A stretch of 9,003 nucleotides of DNA from an uncultured Porphyromonadaceae bacterium (GTDB taxonomy: Bacteria; Bacteroidota; Bacteroidia; Bacteroidales; Muribaculaceae): assembly GCA_902462525.1 (NCBI GenBank), contig CABQCA010000096.1:1-9003 (forward strand), in the 5' to 3' direction. Each line of letters begins with the position of its first letter. Positions within the stretch are counted from its first letter, which is position 1. Shown here piece by piece: positions 1-6,225 of this stretch. A model generated the notes under the pieces. The model had not been told where the DNA came from, did no database searches, and was given only the letters and a program-made list of their open reading frames with translations. Made by a program: the position numbers and the translations under genes.

Positions 1-736
1 CGGCGGGAAAGCCGTTGGCTATGCCTTTGGCGCAGGTGATGATGTCGGGGCGTATGCCTGCATATTGATGGGCAAAGAAGCGGCCCGAACGGCCGTAGCC
101 CGACTGTATCTCGTCGAGTATCAGGAGTGTGCCAGTATCGTGGCAGACTGCGGCAAGTTCTTTGAGGAATCCGGGGCCGGGCACGTGTATGCCTGCAACG
201 CCCTGTATGCCCTCAATAATAGCGGCGGCGTATCTTCCAGTAGCCAGTTCGGCACGCGCCGGCGCTATGTCGTTAAAGGGCACGAAGGTGACCTTGTCGG
301 TGACATTGAACGGCGCGCGGATAGCAGGATTGTCGGTGGCGGCTACTGCGCCCGAAGTACGGCCATGGAAAGCTTTCCCGAATGCGAGAATTCGGTCGCG
401 TCCGGTGGCGAACGAAGCCAGTTTGATAGCGTTCTCATTAGCTTCGGCACCCGAGTTGCACAGAAACAGCTGATAGTTGTTGTAGCCTGATGCGTTTCCG
501 AGTTTATCGGCAAGTGTCTGCTGCAGTGAGTTCTGCACAGAGTTGGAGTAGAATCCCAGACGGGCTGCCTGGTCGGCGATGGCCCGGACGTAGTGCGGAT
601 GGGCATGCCCTATTGAAATGACTGCATGGCCGCCGTAGAGGTCGAGATAGTCGGTACCGTCGGCTGTGTAGACGTGACAGCCCTTGCCGCGGACCGGCTC
701 TATGTCGTATAGTGAATAAACGTCGAATAGTTTCAT
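1..736 (-). CDS. argD: Acylornithine aminotransferase (ArgD), N-terminal 245 residues, cut at window edge
   Basis: This is a class III PLP-dependent aminotransferase. It should convert N-acyl-glutamate semialdehyde to N-acyl-ornithine in the cytoplasm, using glutamate as amino donor. Visible motifs are NSGAEANE (residues 94-101, cofactor phosphate region), AFHGRT (122-127), DEIQSGYGRSGR (208-219, where D208 should contact the pyridine nitrogen) and CAKG, with K237 as the Schiff-base lysine. The 3' end lies beyond position 1; about two thirds of a normal 370-400 residue ArgD is present. The start ATG (736-734) shares one base with the argC stop codon (TAATG), so translation is probably coupled and this is the fourth visible gene of the arginine operon. 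The acyl group may be succinyl rather than acetyl, as in Bacteroides; the sequence alone does not decide this. Other class III aminotransferases are possible, but the position directly after argC makes argD by far the best call. Confidence 0.93.
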   Translation of the reverse strand, partial: MKLFDVYSLYDIEPVRGKGCHVYTADGTDYLDLYGGHAVISIGHAHPHYVRAIADQAARLGFYSNSVQNSLQQTLADKLGNASGYNNYQLFLCNSGAEANENAIKLASFATGRDRILAFGKAFHGRTSGAVAATDNPAIRAPFNVTDKVTFVPFNDIAPARAELATGRYAAAIIEGIQGVAGIHVPGPGFLKELAAVCHDTGTLLILDEIQSGYGRSGRFFAHQYAGIRPDIITCAKGIANGFPA

Positions 737-1704
737 TAGAAAGCTGATGGTTTGAGCCGGAGGCCTGTGCGCTGGTCGAAGCCGAGCATTATGTTCATAT
801 TCTGCACGGCCTGCCCGGAGGCGCCTTTTAGAAGATTGTCCTCGGCGCAGGCTATGAGGAGCCGGTCGCCGTGCTTCTCTACGTGAATAATCGCTTTGTT
901 GGTGTTCACAGCCTGCTTGAGGTCGACAAGCTGGTCGCTGACGATTGTGAAAGGTGCGTCGGCATAGAAATCCTTGTAAAGCTTGACGGCTTCTTCTTCG
1001 CTCAGCCCGCATTTGAGATGAGTCACTGCGAAGATGCCGCGGGCGAAGTCGCCGCGCATGGGCACGAAGTTGATGTGCGCCCTGTTTCCGGGCTGAAGTT
1101 TTTGCAAAGTAGCTCCGATTTCGATGAGATGCTGGTGCGTGAATGCCTTGTAGACTGAGATGTTGTCGCTGCGCCAGCTGAAATGCGTAGTCGTTCCAGG
1201 TTTCACGCCCGCACCGGTGGAGCCAGTGAGAGCGGTTATGTTTATGTCGCCGTCGTCGGGCAGCAGGTGTGCTGCGGCGAGCGGCAACAGCGATAGCTGC
1301 AGAGCCGTGGCGAAGCAACCCGGATTGGCCACCGAGTCGGTGGCTGCGATGCGGTCGAAGTTGATTTCCGGCAGGCCGTAGACGTAGCCGTCGCTTTCGT
1401 CGCGATAATCCTGTGCGAGGTCTATCACCTTCAGACCTTCGGGACGGCTGTTTTCGGCCCAGAATTCACGGCTGTGGCCGTGAGCGGAGCAGAGGAAAAG
1501 AACGTCGATGCTGTCGAGGGGGTGCTCGGACGAAAAGACGAGATCGGTTTCACCGAGCAGTCCGCCATGCACGTTCACAACAGGTTTGCCGGCATTGCTT
1601 GTGGAATGAACAAAGGCGACGCTAACCTCAGGATGATTGATGAGCAGACGCAGAAGTTCGCCGGCGGTGTAGCCGGCGCCTCCAATGATACCGACTTTTT
1701 TCAT
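736..1704 (-). CDS. argC: N-acetyl(acyl)-gamma-glutamyl-phosphate reductase (ArgC)
   Basis: This cytoplasmic NADPH-dependent enzyme reduces N-acyl-glutamyl-5-phosphate to the semialdehyde, the step before ArgD. The 322-residue product has the N-terminal dinucleotide-binding motif GGAGYTAGE (residues 8-16), the active-site segment NPGCFAT with catalytic C130, GSTGAG (161-166) and a His-rich segment THQHLIEI (189-196) that matches the catalytic histidine region of the family. The length is normal for the short type-1 ArgC. The ATG at 1704-1702 overlaps the argG stop as ATGA (4 nt), and its TAA overlaps the argD start by 1 nt, so all three are very likely translated from one transcript. Nothing is missing or truncated. 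Use of an N-succinyl rather than N-acetyl substrate is an inference from the Bacteroides pathway. Confidence 0.97.
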   Translation of the reverse strand: MKKVGIIGGAGYTAGELLRLLINHPEVSVAFVHSTSNAGKPVVNVHGGLLGETDLVFSSEHPLDSIDVLFLCSAHGHSREFWAENSRPEGLKVIDLAQDYRDESDGYVYGLPEINFDRIAATDSVANPGCFATALQLSLLPLAAAHLLPDDGDINITALTGSTGAGVKPGTTTHFSWRSDNISVYKAFTHQHLIEIGATLQKLQPGNRAHINFVPMRGDFARGIFAVTHLKCGLSEEEAVKLYKDFYADAPFTIVSDQLVDLKQAVNTNKAIIHVEKHGDRLLIACAEDNLLKGASGQAVQNMNIMLGFDQRTGLRLKPSAF

Positions 1705-2921
1705 TCGGTCTTACCGTTTTTTTTCTGGTTGTTGTGGTAGATTTTCATCTGGTTGCCCATGATGCGGGTGAAACCTTTGACGTCATCGGCAGTCCAGGCC
1801 TTGTTGACTTCGCCGTATTCGCCGAAGTCGGTCTTCATGAGGTCGAAGGGCGAATCGACGCCTACGAGGGTGTAGGTGTAGGGACGGAGCATGAGCTCGA
1901 CGGTGCCGGTGACATTGCGCTGCGAGCTTTCGAGCATTGCTTCGATGTCGCGCATAACAGGTTCGAGATACTGGGCCTCATGGAGGAACATGCCGTACCA
2001 TGTGCCCACCTGATCTTTCCAGTACTGCTGCCACTTGGTGAGAGTGTGCTTTTCGAGCATCTTATGGGCGGCGATGATGAGAATCGGGCCGGCTGCCTCG
2101 AAGCCCACGCGGCCCTTGATTCCGATTATGGTATCGCCTATGTGCATGTCGCGCCCGATGCCGAAGCGAGAGCCGAGAGCTTCGACCTGACGGATAGCCT
2201 CTACCTTGTCGGAGTACTCCACGCCGTTAACTGCTGAAATCTCCCCTTCCTTGAACGATATTGTGAGTTTTTCTGGTTCGGTGGCAGTAACCTGCGACGG
2301 ATATGCTTCTTCGGGGAGGGTCTGCTCGGAGTGCAGGGTTTCCTTGCCGCCTATAGAAGTGCCCCACAGGCCTTTGTTGATGGAGTATTCCATCTTTTTG
2401 AAGTCGGCAACGTAGCCGTGTTCGCGAAGATAATTTATTTCGTACTCGCGCGTGAGTGTGAGGTCGCGTGTGGGGGTTATGATTTCAATTTCGGGAGCGA
2501 GAATCTGGAAAGTAAGGTCGAACCGAATCTGGTCGTTACCGGCTCCAGTCGAGCCGTGGGCTATTGCATCGGCGCCTATTTCCTTAGCGTAGTTAATGGT
2601 TGCAATGGCCTGGAATATACGCTCGGAGCTTACCGAGATAGGATAAGTACCGTTTCGGAGAACATTGCCGGCCACCATGTAACGGATGCTTTTGTTGTAG
2701 TATTCCTGAGTGATGTCGAGTGTGACGTGCGATGCGGCGCCGAGGCGGCGGCTCTTTTCGGCTATAGCGTCGAGATCTTCGGGCGTGAAGCCACCGGTGT
2801 TGGCGATTGCCGTATGTACTTCGTAGCCAAGGTCTTCTGCGAGATATTTTACTGCGAATGAGGTGTCAAGTCCCCCCGAGAAGGCGAGAACCACCTTCTT
2901 TTTCTTTGTTGTTTCTGTCAT
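1701..2921 (-). CDS. argG: Argininosuccinate synthase (ArgG)
   Basis: This enzyme condenses citrulline and aspartate with ATP to argininosuccinate, the penultimate step of arginine synthesis. The 406-residue product has the N-type ATP pyrophosphatase loop AFSGGLDTS (residues 13-21), the conserved HGSTGAGNDQIRFD segment (122-135) and KGLWGTSIGGKE (183-194). The length is in the usual range. The ATG at 2921-2919 is chosen because the SGGLDTS loop then lies about 14 residues from the N-terminus, as in the family. An upstream in-frame TTG at 2960 would add 13 residues, but it lies inside a hairpin and gives no family-like sequence. No Shine-Dalgarno sequence is visible; the 5' flank is A-rich on the coding strand, as is common in Bacteroidales. 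It follows the GNAT gene after a 174-nt spacer holding a large palindrome and overlaps argC by 4 nt. No promoter-like TAnnTTTG box was seen in that spacer, so it may depend on the promoter upstream of the GNAT gene. Confidence 0.97.
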   Translation of the reverse strand: MTETTKKKKVVLAFSGGLDTSFAVKYLAEDLGYEVHTAIANTGGFTPEDLDAIAEKSRRLGAASHVTLDITQEYYNKSIRYMVAGNVLRNGTYPISVSSERIFQAIATINYAKEIGADAIAHGSTGAGNDQIRFDLTFQILAPEIEIITPTRDLTLTREYEINYLREHGYVADFKKMEYSINKGLWGTSIGGKETLHSEQTLPEEAYPSQVTATEPEKLTISFKEGEISAVNGVEYSDKVEAIRQVEALGSRFGIGRDMHIGDTIIGIKGRVGFEAAGPILIIAAHKMLEKHTLTKWQQYWKDQVGTWYGMFLHEAQYLEPVMRDIEAMLESSQRNVTGTVELMLRPYTYTLVGVDSPFDLMKTDFGEYGEVNKAWTADDVKGFTRIMGNQMKIYHNNQKKNGKTE

Positions 2922-2939
2922 TATGTTTTTTTGTATTTC

Positions 2940-2956
2940 GCAAGTTTTCAACTTGC
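2940..2956 (-). promoter_or_regulatory. Hairpin just upstream of the argG start
   Basis: GCAAGTT (2940-2946) and AACTTGC (2950-2956) form a perfect 7-bp stem with a 3-nt loop. It ends 18 nt before the argG ATG in the transcript, close enough to affect ribosome loading or RNA stability. There is no U-run directly after it, so a simple intrinsic terminator is unlikely. It is also the left end of the larger palindrome. Confidence 0.45.
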
Positions 2957-2964
2957 TCAATTAA

Positions 2965-2985
2965 GAGTGAAGGGTGAAAGGTGAA
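2965..2985. repeat. Three tandem 7-nt repeats, consensus RRGTGAA
   Basis: GAGTGAA (2965-2971), GGGTGAA (2972-2978) and AGGTGAA (2979-2985) are adjacent heptamers differing only at the first two positions. They lie in the left arm of the argG leader palindrome, and a related sequence (TTCACCT, 3040-3046) lies in the right arm. They may be part of a dispersed repeat family or a binding site; nothing here decides between these. Confidence 0.55.
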
Positions 2986-3021
2986 GATAATGGCGTATGT
3001 GACAATTTCTATTATCTTCAC

Positions 3022-3036
3022 TCAGGCGAAGCCTGA
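3022..3036. repeat. Mini-hairpin within the right arm of the argG leader palindrome
   Basis: TCAGGC (3022-3027), GAA loop (3028-3030) and GCCTGA (3031-3036) form a perfect 6-bp stem. The left arm of the larger palindrome has no counterpart, so this looks like an insertion of a small stem-loop into one arm. Confidence 0.5.
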
Positions 3037-3095
3037 ATTTTCACCTTTTTTACTTCAACTTGAGCTTGCGAAAGTTGCATGATTATTCGATTTCG

Positions 3096-3722
3096 TTATT
3101 TGATGGCGTTGAGATGGAGTAGCTTGTTGAGGCTGTTCTTCACCTTCATAAGGTAGGGGTTGGAGCGTTCTTTCTCTGTAAGAGGTTGCATCGGATCATA
3201 GAGCATACCGGTACAGAGACACATCCTGCGGTTGTTGCGCTGAAGGATGTCGTAGTTTCTGCAGCCCTCGCATCCTCGCCAGAATTCTTCATCATCGGTG
3301 AGTTCCGAGAAGGTGACGGGTTTGTAGCCCATTCGTGAATTGAGCTTCATTACCGGGAGTGATGTGGTGATGGAGAATAGTTTGGCAAACGGAAATCGAA
3401 GTCGAGCCAGCTCGAAAGTTTTCGCCTTGATGGCGCCGGCAAGGCCAAGATGGCGGTAATCTGGGTCGACAATCAATCCGGATGTAGCAACGAAATCACC
3501 ATGACTCCAGCTTTCAATGTAGCTGAACCCTACAAGACGGTCGCCGTGGAGCGCCACCACACTCTTGCCGCCGTTGATTTTTGCGGCAATGTACTCGGGG
3601 GTGCGCTTAGCGATACCGGTGCCTCGCTGAAGGGCCGATTCGTATATCAGTCTTACTATCAGCTCGGCGTGGCATGCATCCGAGGGTTCGGCAAACTTGA
3701 CAGTGATGTCTGAAATGTCCAT
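3096..3722 (-). CDS. GNAT-family acyltransferase of the arginine operon, candidate N-acylglutamate synthase
   Basis: This 208-residue protein has a GNAT fold signature: a hydrophobic beta-4 strand followed by the acyl-CoA pyrophosphate loop at VDPDYRHLGLAGA (residues 85-97, R-x-x-G-x-A form), with SVVALHGDRLVGFSYI (54-69) before it. After the GNAT core comes a tail with C151-x2-C154 and C168-x-C170, which could bind a metal. It is the first gene of the arginine block, 174 nt upstream of argG. A GNAT occupies the same place in Bacteroides, and from memory it has been proposed there as the N-acylglutamate (probably N-succinylglutamate) synthase; that step is otherwise unassigned in this window. 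The ATG at 3722-3720 is preferred over an in-frame TTG at 3797, because the extension overlaps a promoter-like box. A role in acylating some other substrate cannot be excluded. GNAT membership is confident; the specific function is inference. Confidence 0.85.
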   Translation of the reverse strand: MDISDITVKFAEPSDACHAELIVRLIYESALQRGTGIAKRTPEYIAAKINGGKSVVALHGDRLVGFSYIESWSHGDFVATSGLIVDPDYRHLGLAGAIKAKTFELARLRFPFAKLFSITTSLPVMKLNSRMGYKPVTFSELTDDEEFWRGCEGCRNYDILQRNNRRMCLCTGMLYDPMQPLTEKERSNPYLMKVKNSLNKLLHLNAIK

Positions 3723-3794
3723 TTTGAAAAGTTTCCGAAAAAGATTGTTTACATATATTGGCACCGTTTTGGTGAAACTGCGCCTTTGAGCTGG

Positions 3795-3802
3795 CAAAGT
3801 TA
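3795..3802 (-). promoter_or_regulatory. Putative -7 box (TAACTTTG) for the GNAT/arginine operon
   Basis: On the minus strand this reads TAACTTTG, a match to the Bacteroidales -7 consensus TAnnTTTG. It lies 72 nt before the GNAT start codon. No good TTTG -33 box is seen at the usual spacing. A second candidate, TACCTTTG on the minus strand (3839-3832), lies 30 nt further upstream. Confidence 0.45.
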
Positions 3803-3823
3803 CAATATTATTTTCAATTACAT

Positions 3824-3839
3824 TACTTTTGCAAAGGTA
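3824..3839. promoter_or_regulatory. Back-to-back -7-like boxes, near-palindrome
   Basis: TACTTTTG on the plus strand (3824-3831) abuts TACCTTTG on the minus strand (3839-3832), giving a 16-nt near-palindrome. The minus-strand copy may be an alternative promoter for the GNAT/arginine genes. The plus-strand copy has no plus-strand gene nearby and would point against GNAT transcription, so it may be only a by-product of the symmetry. No -33 box was seen for either. Confidence 0.3.
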
Positions 3840-3871
3840 TTTTTGAAGTTTGTTTTTGATTTTAAGGAAGT

Positions 3872-6070
3872 TTAAATTGCAGTCAGTTCTACAACGGACG
3901 ATGTGTAGTGTTTTGTACCGAAGAGATCGAGTCCGATTTTCATCAGATAGTCGCCTGAGAACGTTTTTCCGTTCTCAGGTAAAGTGGCAGTTGCCGAAGG
4001 CATGAGGTTTATTTCATTCACTCTGTACTGTTTGTCGGGATCAAGCCCCTGCAGTTTCACTTTACGGATATTCTCACCGAAACGCGGTGCAAGGTTGTAG
4101 GCGAATACAACGCCCGTGCCGCGAGTACCGTCAACATACTCCACTGCCATGTGGTCAGTTTCGTAAGGCGATACGAGCCGATACTGTGAGCCGTCCATTA
4201 TAGCGGGGTTGAGGCGTTTCCAGTTGGCTATGGCGATGCGGCAGAATTCTATGTCGTCGTCGGACAGGTCTTTGAGTTCGATGTCGAAACCGAGGCGACA
4301 CATCGATGCCATGTCTGTGCGGAATTTGACGGAGGTTTTTTTGTTCCAGCTCGTCACATGGGCCGCCATCGACTTGGCCGGGAAGAACTGCGAGAAACCC
4401 CACTGAATGTAAGCACGCTCGACAGGATCGGTGTTATCGGAGCACCAGAATTCAGTGAAGTATCTGAGGGCTTCGTAGTCGCATCGGCCGCCGCCCCCCG
4501 AGCACAGCATCATGGGAACATCGGGATATTTTTCTTTCACACGGCCGAGCACTTTATAGATGCCTCGGACGTGGTCGATGTAGAGCCGGCCTTGTTTTTC
4601 TTTATTATATGGCGAATAGATATTTGTTATAGGTGAGTTGCAGTCCCATTTGAAGTATGCTACTTCGGGATTTTCGGAGAGTATGCTGTCTACAACACCA
4701 AAGACAAAGTCCTGCACTTCGGGATTGCTGAGGTCGAGTACGAGCTGATTTCGGAAGTAGTATGTTTCGCGATTGGGCTGTTCGATGACCCAGTCGGGAT
4801 GTTTCTCGTATAGTTCGCTTTTCGGATTGACCATTTCAGGCTCTATCCATATCCCGAATTTCACACCCGCGGTCTTGGCGGCTTTTACCAGAGCGGGGAT
4901 GCCGCCCGGTAGTTTGGAGCGTGTGGCCTGCCAGTCGCCTAATCCGGCTTTGTCGTTTTCGCGCGGATATTTGTTGGCAAACCAGCCGTCGTCGAGCAGA
5001 AACATGTCGACTCCGAGGTCGCGTGCTTCTTTCATGATTTTGGCGAGGCTTTTTTCATTGAAATTGAAACCTGTGTTTTCCCAGTTGTTGAGCAATGTCA
5101 TTCTCCGGCCGCAGCCGTCCTTAAGGGTGTAGCGCCTGGCCCAGTCGTGAAGATTTCTCGAGCCTTGCGATGTACCGTCGTAGCTGACGGTGAAAATAAA
5201 TTCGGGAGTGGTGAAAGTCTCGCCGGCTTTTAGTTCATAAGCAGAGGCATACGGGTTTATACCCGGCAGTACCCGCAGGTATCCGGCATTGTCGACCTCG
5301 AATGTGAAACGGAAATTTCCGGTCCATCCGATAGTGCCCATCAGCACTTCTCCGCTGTTTTCGCTTACCGGAGCGCCGAGGCCTATTTCGAAGAACGGTT
5401 CGGCATGGAGTGCTGCGCGGCTTCCGAGTTTGGTGTCGATGATTTTCTTGCCGAAGCGAAGTTCCTGACTGCTCATCTGTGCTTCTTTTGCCCAGTCGCT
5501 GCTGAATTCCGTGAGCCAGTAGCATGGCTCGTTGAAGTAGAGCATGGCCGAGGCATATCGCGACAAAGTGACCGGAGCTTCCTCGCGGTGAGATATTTCG
5601 CTCCATGCTGTGATGACATTTTCTTTCGGATATGCGACATAGAAGAGGTTTACGTCTAATGGATATTTGTCGTCGCGCATAGTGATGCGTGTCATGGTAC
5701 CTCCGTCGACATTTTTTATCTCGCAGTCTGTATAATAGAGAAATGTAGTCATATTGCCGTCGGCATGTGTAACGGCGAGCGCAGGTTCGAAAAAGTCTTC
5801 GTTTCCCGATGTCGAATAAGCTTCCCAGCCGCGCCGGCTGACAGAACCGTCGCTGCCGGAGCGATGATACCATTGCGGAATCTCAGCGTCGGAGCGGTGT
5901 TTCAGCTTAGGTCCGAGATATGTCTGGTAGAGGCGTCCGTTGTCGCCTACCTTGAGCACAAGGTCGGTGTTGTCTGTTTCAATTATGATAGTTTTGCCGG
6001 TGTCGGCGGTTGCTGCTGACATGGGGAAAATCAAGCCTATAGCAGCTGCTATTGTCAGGAGTGTCTTCAT
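3872..6070 (-). CDS. Secreted GH36 alpha-galactosidase-like glycoside hydrolase
   Basis: This 732-residue protein should remove terminal alpha-linked galactose (possibly alpha-GalNAc) from oligosaccharides or glycans by a retaining mechanism. It begins with a signal peptide (residues 1 to about 22, hydrophobic core TIAAAIGLIF, AxA-type site ATA) and has no lipobox Cys, so it is probably periplasmic. An N-terminal beta-sandwich (about 30-310) precedes the (beta/alpha)8 barrel. Catalytic motifs are FLLDDGWF (357-364), FGIWIEPEMVNP (405-416), YFKWDCN with nucleophile D476, CSGGGGR (523-529) and WCSDNTD with acid/base D545. A C-terminal beta domain follows from about residue 640. The length is typical. 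The ATG at 6070 is chosen because it starts the signal peptide and lies about 35 nt after a -7 box; an in-frame extension to 6106 would run into that box. No SusC/SusD pair, regulator or other glycosidase is seen next to it, so it is not in an obvious polysaccharide utilization locus within this window. Confidence 0.92.
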   Translation of the reverse strand: MKTLLTIAAAIGLIFPMSAATADTGKTIIIETDNTDLVLKVGDNGRLYQTYLGPKLKHRSDAEIPQWYHRSGSDGSVSRRGWEAYSTSGNEDFFEPALAVTHADGNMTTFLYYTDCEIKNVDGGTMTRITMRDDKYPLDVNLFYVAYPKENVITAWSEISHREEAPVTLSRYASAMLYFNEPCYWLTEFSSDWAKEAQMSSQELRFGKKIIDTKLGSRAALHAEPFFEIGLGAPVSENSGEVLMGTIGWTGNFRFTFEVDNAGYLRVLPGINPYASAYELKAGETFTTPEFIFTVSYDGTSQGSRNLHDWARRYTLKDGCGRRMTLLNNWENTGFNFNEKSLAKIMKEARDLGVDMFLLDDGWFANKYPRENDKAGLGDWQATRSKLPGGIPALVKAAKTAGVKFGIWIEPEMVNPKSELYEKHPDWVIEQPNRETYYFRNQLVLDLSNPEVQDFVFGVVDSILSENPEVAYFKWDCNSPITNIYSPYNKEKQGRLYIDHVRGIYKVLGRVKEKYPDVPMMLCSGGGGRCDYEALRYFTEFWCSDNTDPVERAYIQWGFSQFFPAKSMAAHVTSWNKKTSVKFRTDMASMCRLGFDIELKDLSDDDIEFCRIAIANWKRLNPAIMDGSQYRLVSPYETDHMAVEYVDGTRGTGVVFAYNLAPRFGENIRKVKLQGLDPDKQYRVNEINLMPSATATLPENGKTFSGDYLMKIGLDLFGTKHYTSSVVELTAI

Positions 6071-6103
6071 GGAATAAATAATGTTTTTTCTTTTATAGAC
6101 GCA

Positions 6104-6111
6104 CAAAATTA
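6104..6111 (-). promoter_or_regulatory. Putative -7 box (TAATTTTG) for the GH36 gene
   Basis: The minus strand reads TAATTTTG, matching TAnnTTTG, 33 nt before the chosen GH36 start. No clear -33 TTTG lies at the usual distance. It supports the shorter start at 6070, since the longer open frame would begin within this box. Confidence 0.45.
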
Positions 6112-6176
6112 GTGATTCTATTGCGAAAATAAGGAAAAAATTGAGATGAAAGGACGCGGGAAAGGAAATATTTTGC

Positions 6177-6184
6177 TAACTTTG
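6177..6184 (+). promoter_or_regulatory. Putative -7 box (TAACTTTG) for the HU/SPOR gene
   Basis: TAACTTTG followed by GCAG is a good match to the Bacteroidales -7 consensus. It lies 41 nt before the start codon of the SPOR-domain gene and faces away from the GH36 promoter, so 6071-6225 is a divergent promoter region. The -33 region is weak. Confidence 0.5.
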
Positions 6185-6225
6185 CAGAGCGATTCTGCTG
6201 ACGGCAGAGACATTCCTATGGATAA

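Larger units (their letters stand above)
2940..3078. repeat. Long imperfect palindrome in the argG leader (REP/MITE-like or structured leader RNA)
   Basis: The outer ends are imperfect inverted repeats: the left end (2940-2960) and the reverse complement of the right end (3060-3078) both start GCAA and end GCTCAA, with a shared TTTC between. Further in, 2981-2991 (GTGAAGATAAT) and 3011-3021 (ATTATCTTCAC) are a perfect 11-bp inverted repeat around a 19-nt loop. Both arms also carry GGTGAA-type sequence between these parts. The right arm contains an extra perfect mini-hairpin (3022-3036). The element nearly fills the gap between the GNAT stop and the argG start, so in the transcript it would fold as a long stem before argG. 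It could be a dispersed intergenic palindromic repeat, a processing or attenuation structure, or both. No clear target-site duplication was found. Confidence 0.6.

Noticed and set aside
1734..2861. Long plus-strand open frames opposite argG (167 and 176 codons)
   Set aside because: They are antisense shadows of a well-conserved gene and show no domain or promoter.
2922..2960. 13-residue N-terminal extension of argG from an in-frame TTG at 2960
   Set aside because: It starts with TTG, lies in the hairpin, and moves the SGGLDTS loop away from its usual distance to the N-terminus.
3041..3051. T-rich run after the 3022-3036 hairpin as an intrinsic terminator
   Set aside because: The T-rich run (3046-3051) is on the plus strand, where no plus-strand gene ends; on the transcribed minus strand it is an A-run before the hairpin, so it cannot terminate GNAT transcription in the usual way.
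3723..3797. 25-residue extension of the GNAT from TTG at 3797
   Set aside because: It begins within the promoter-like TAACTTTG box and has no family-like sequence; ATG 3722 fits better.
5235..5873. 212-codon open frame on the minus strand inside the GH36 gene
   Set aside because: It is an alternate-frame shadow rich in Arg and Cys with no recognisable domain; the GH36 frame has clear catalytic motifs.
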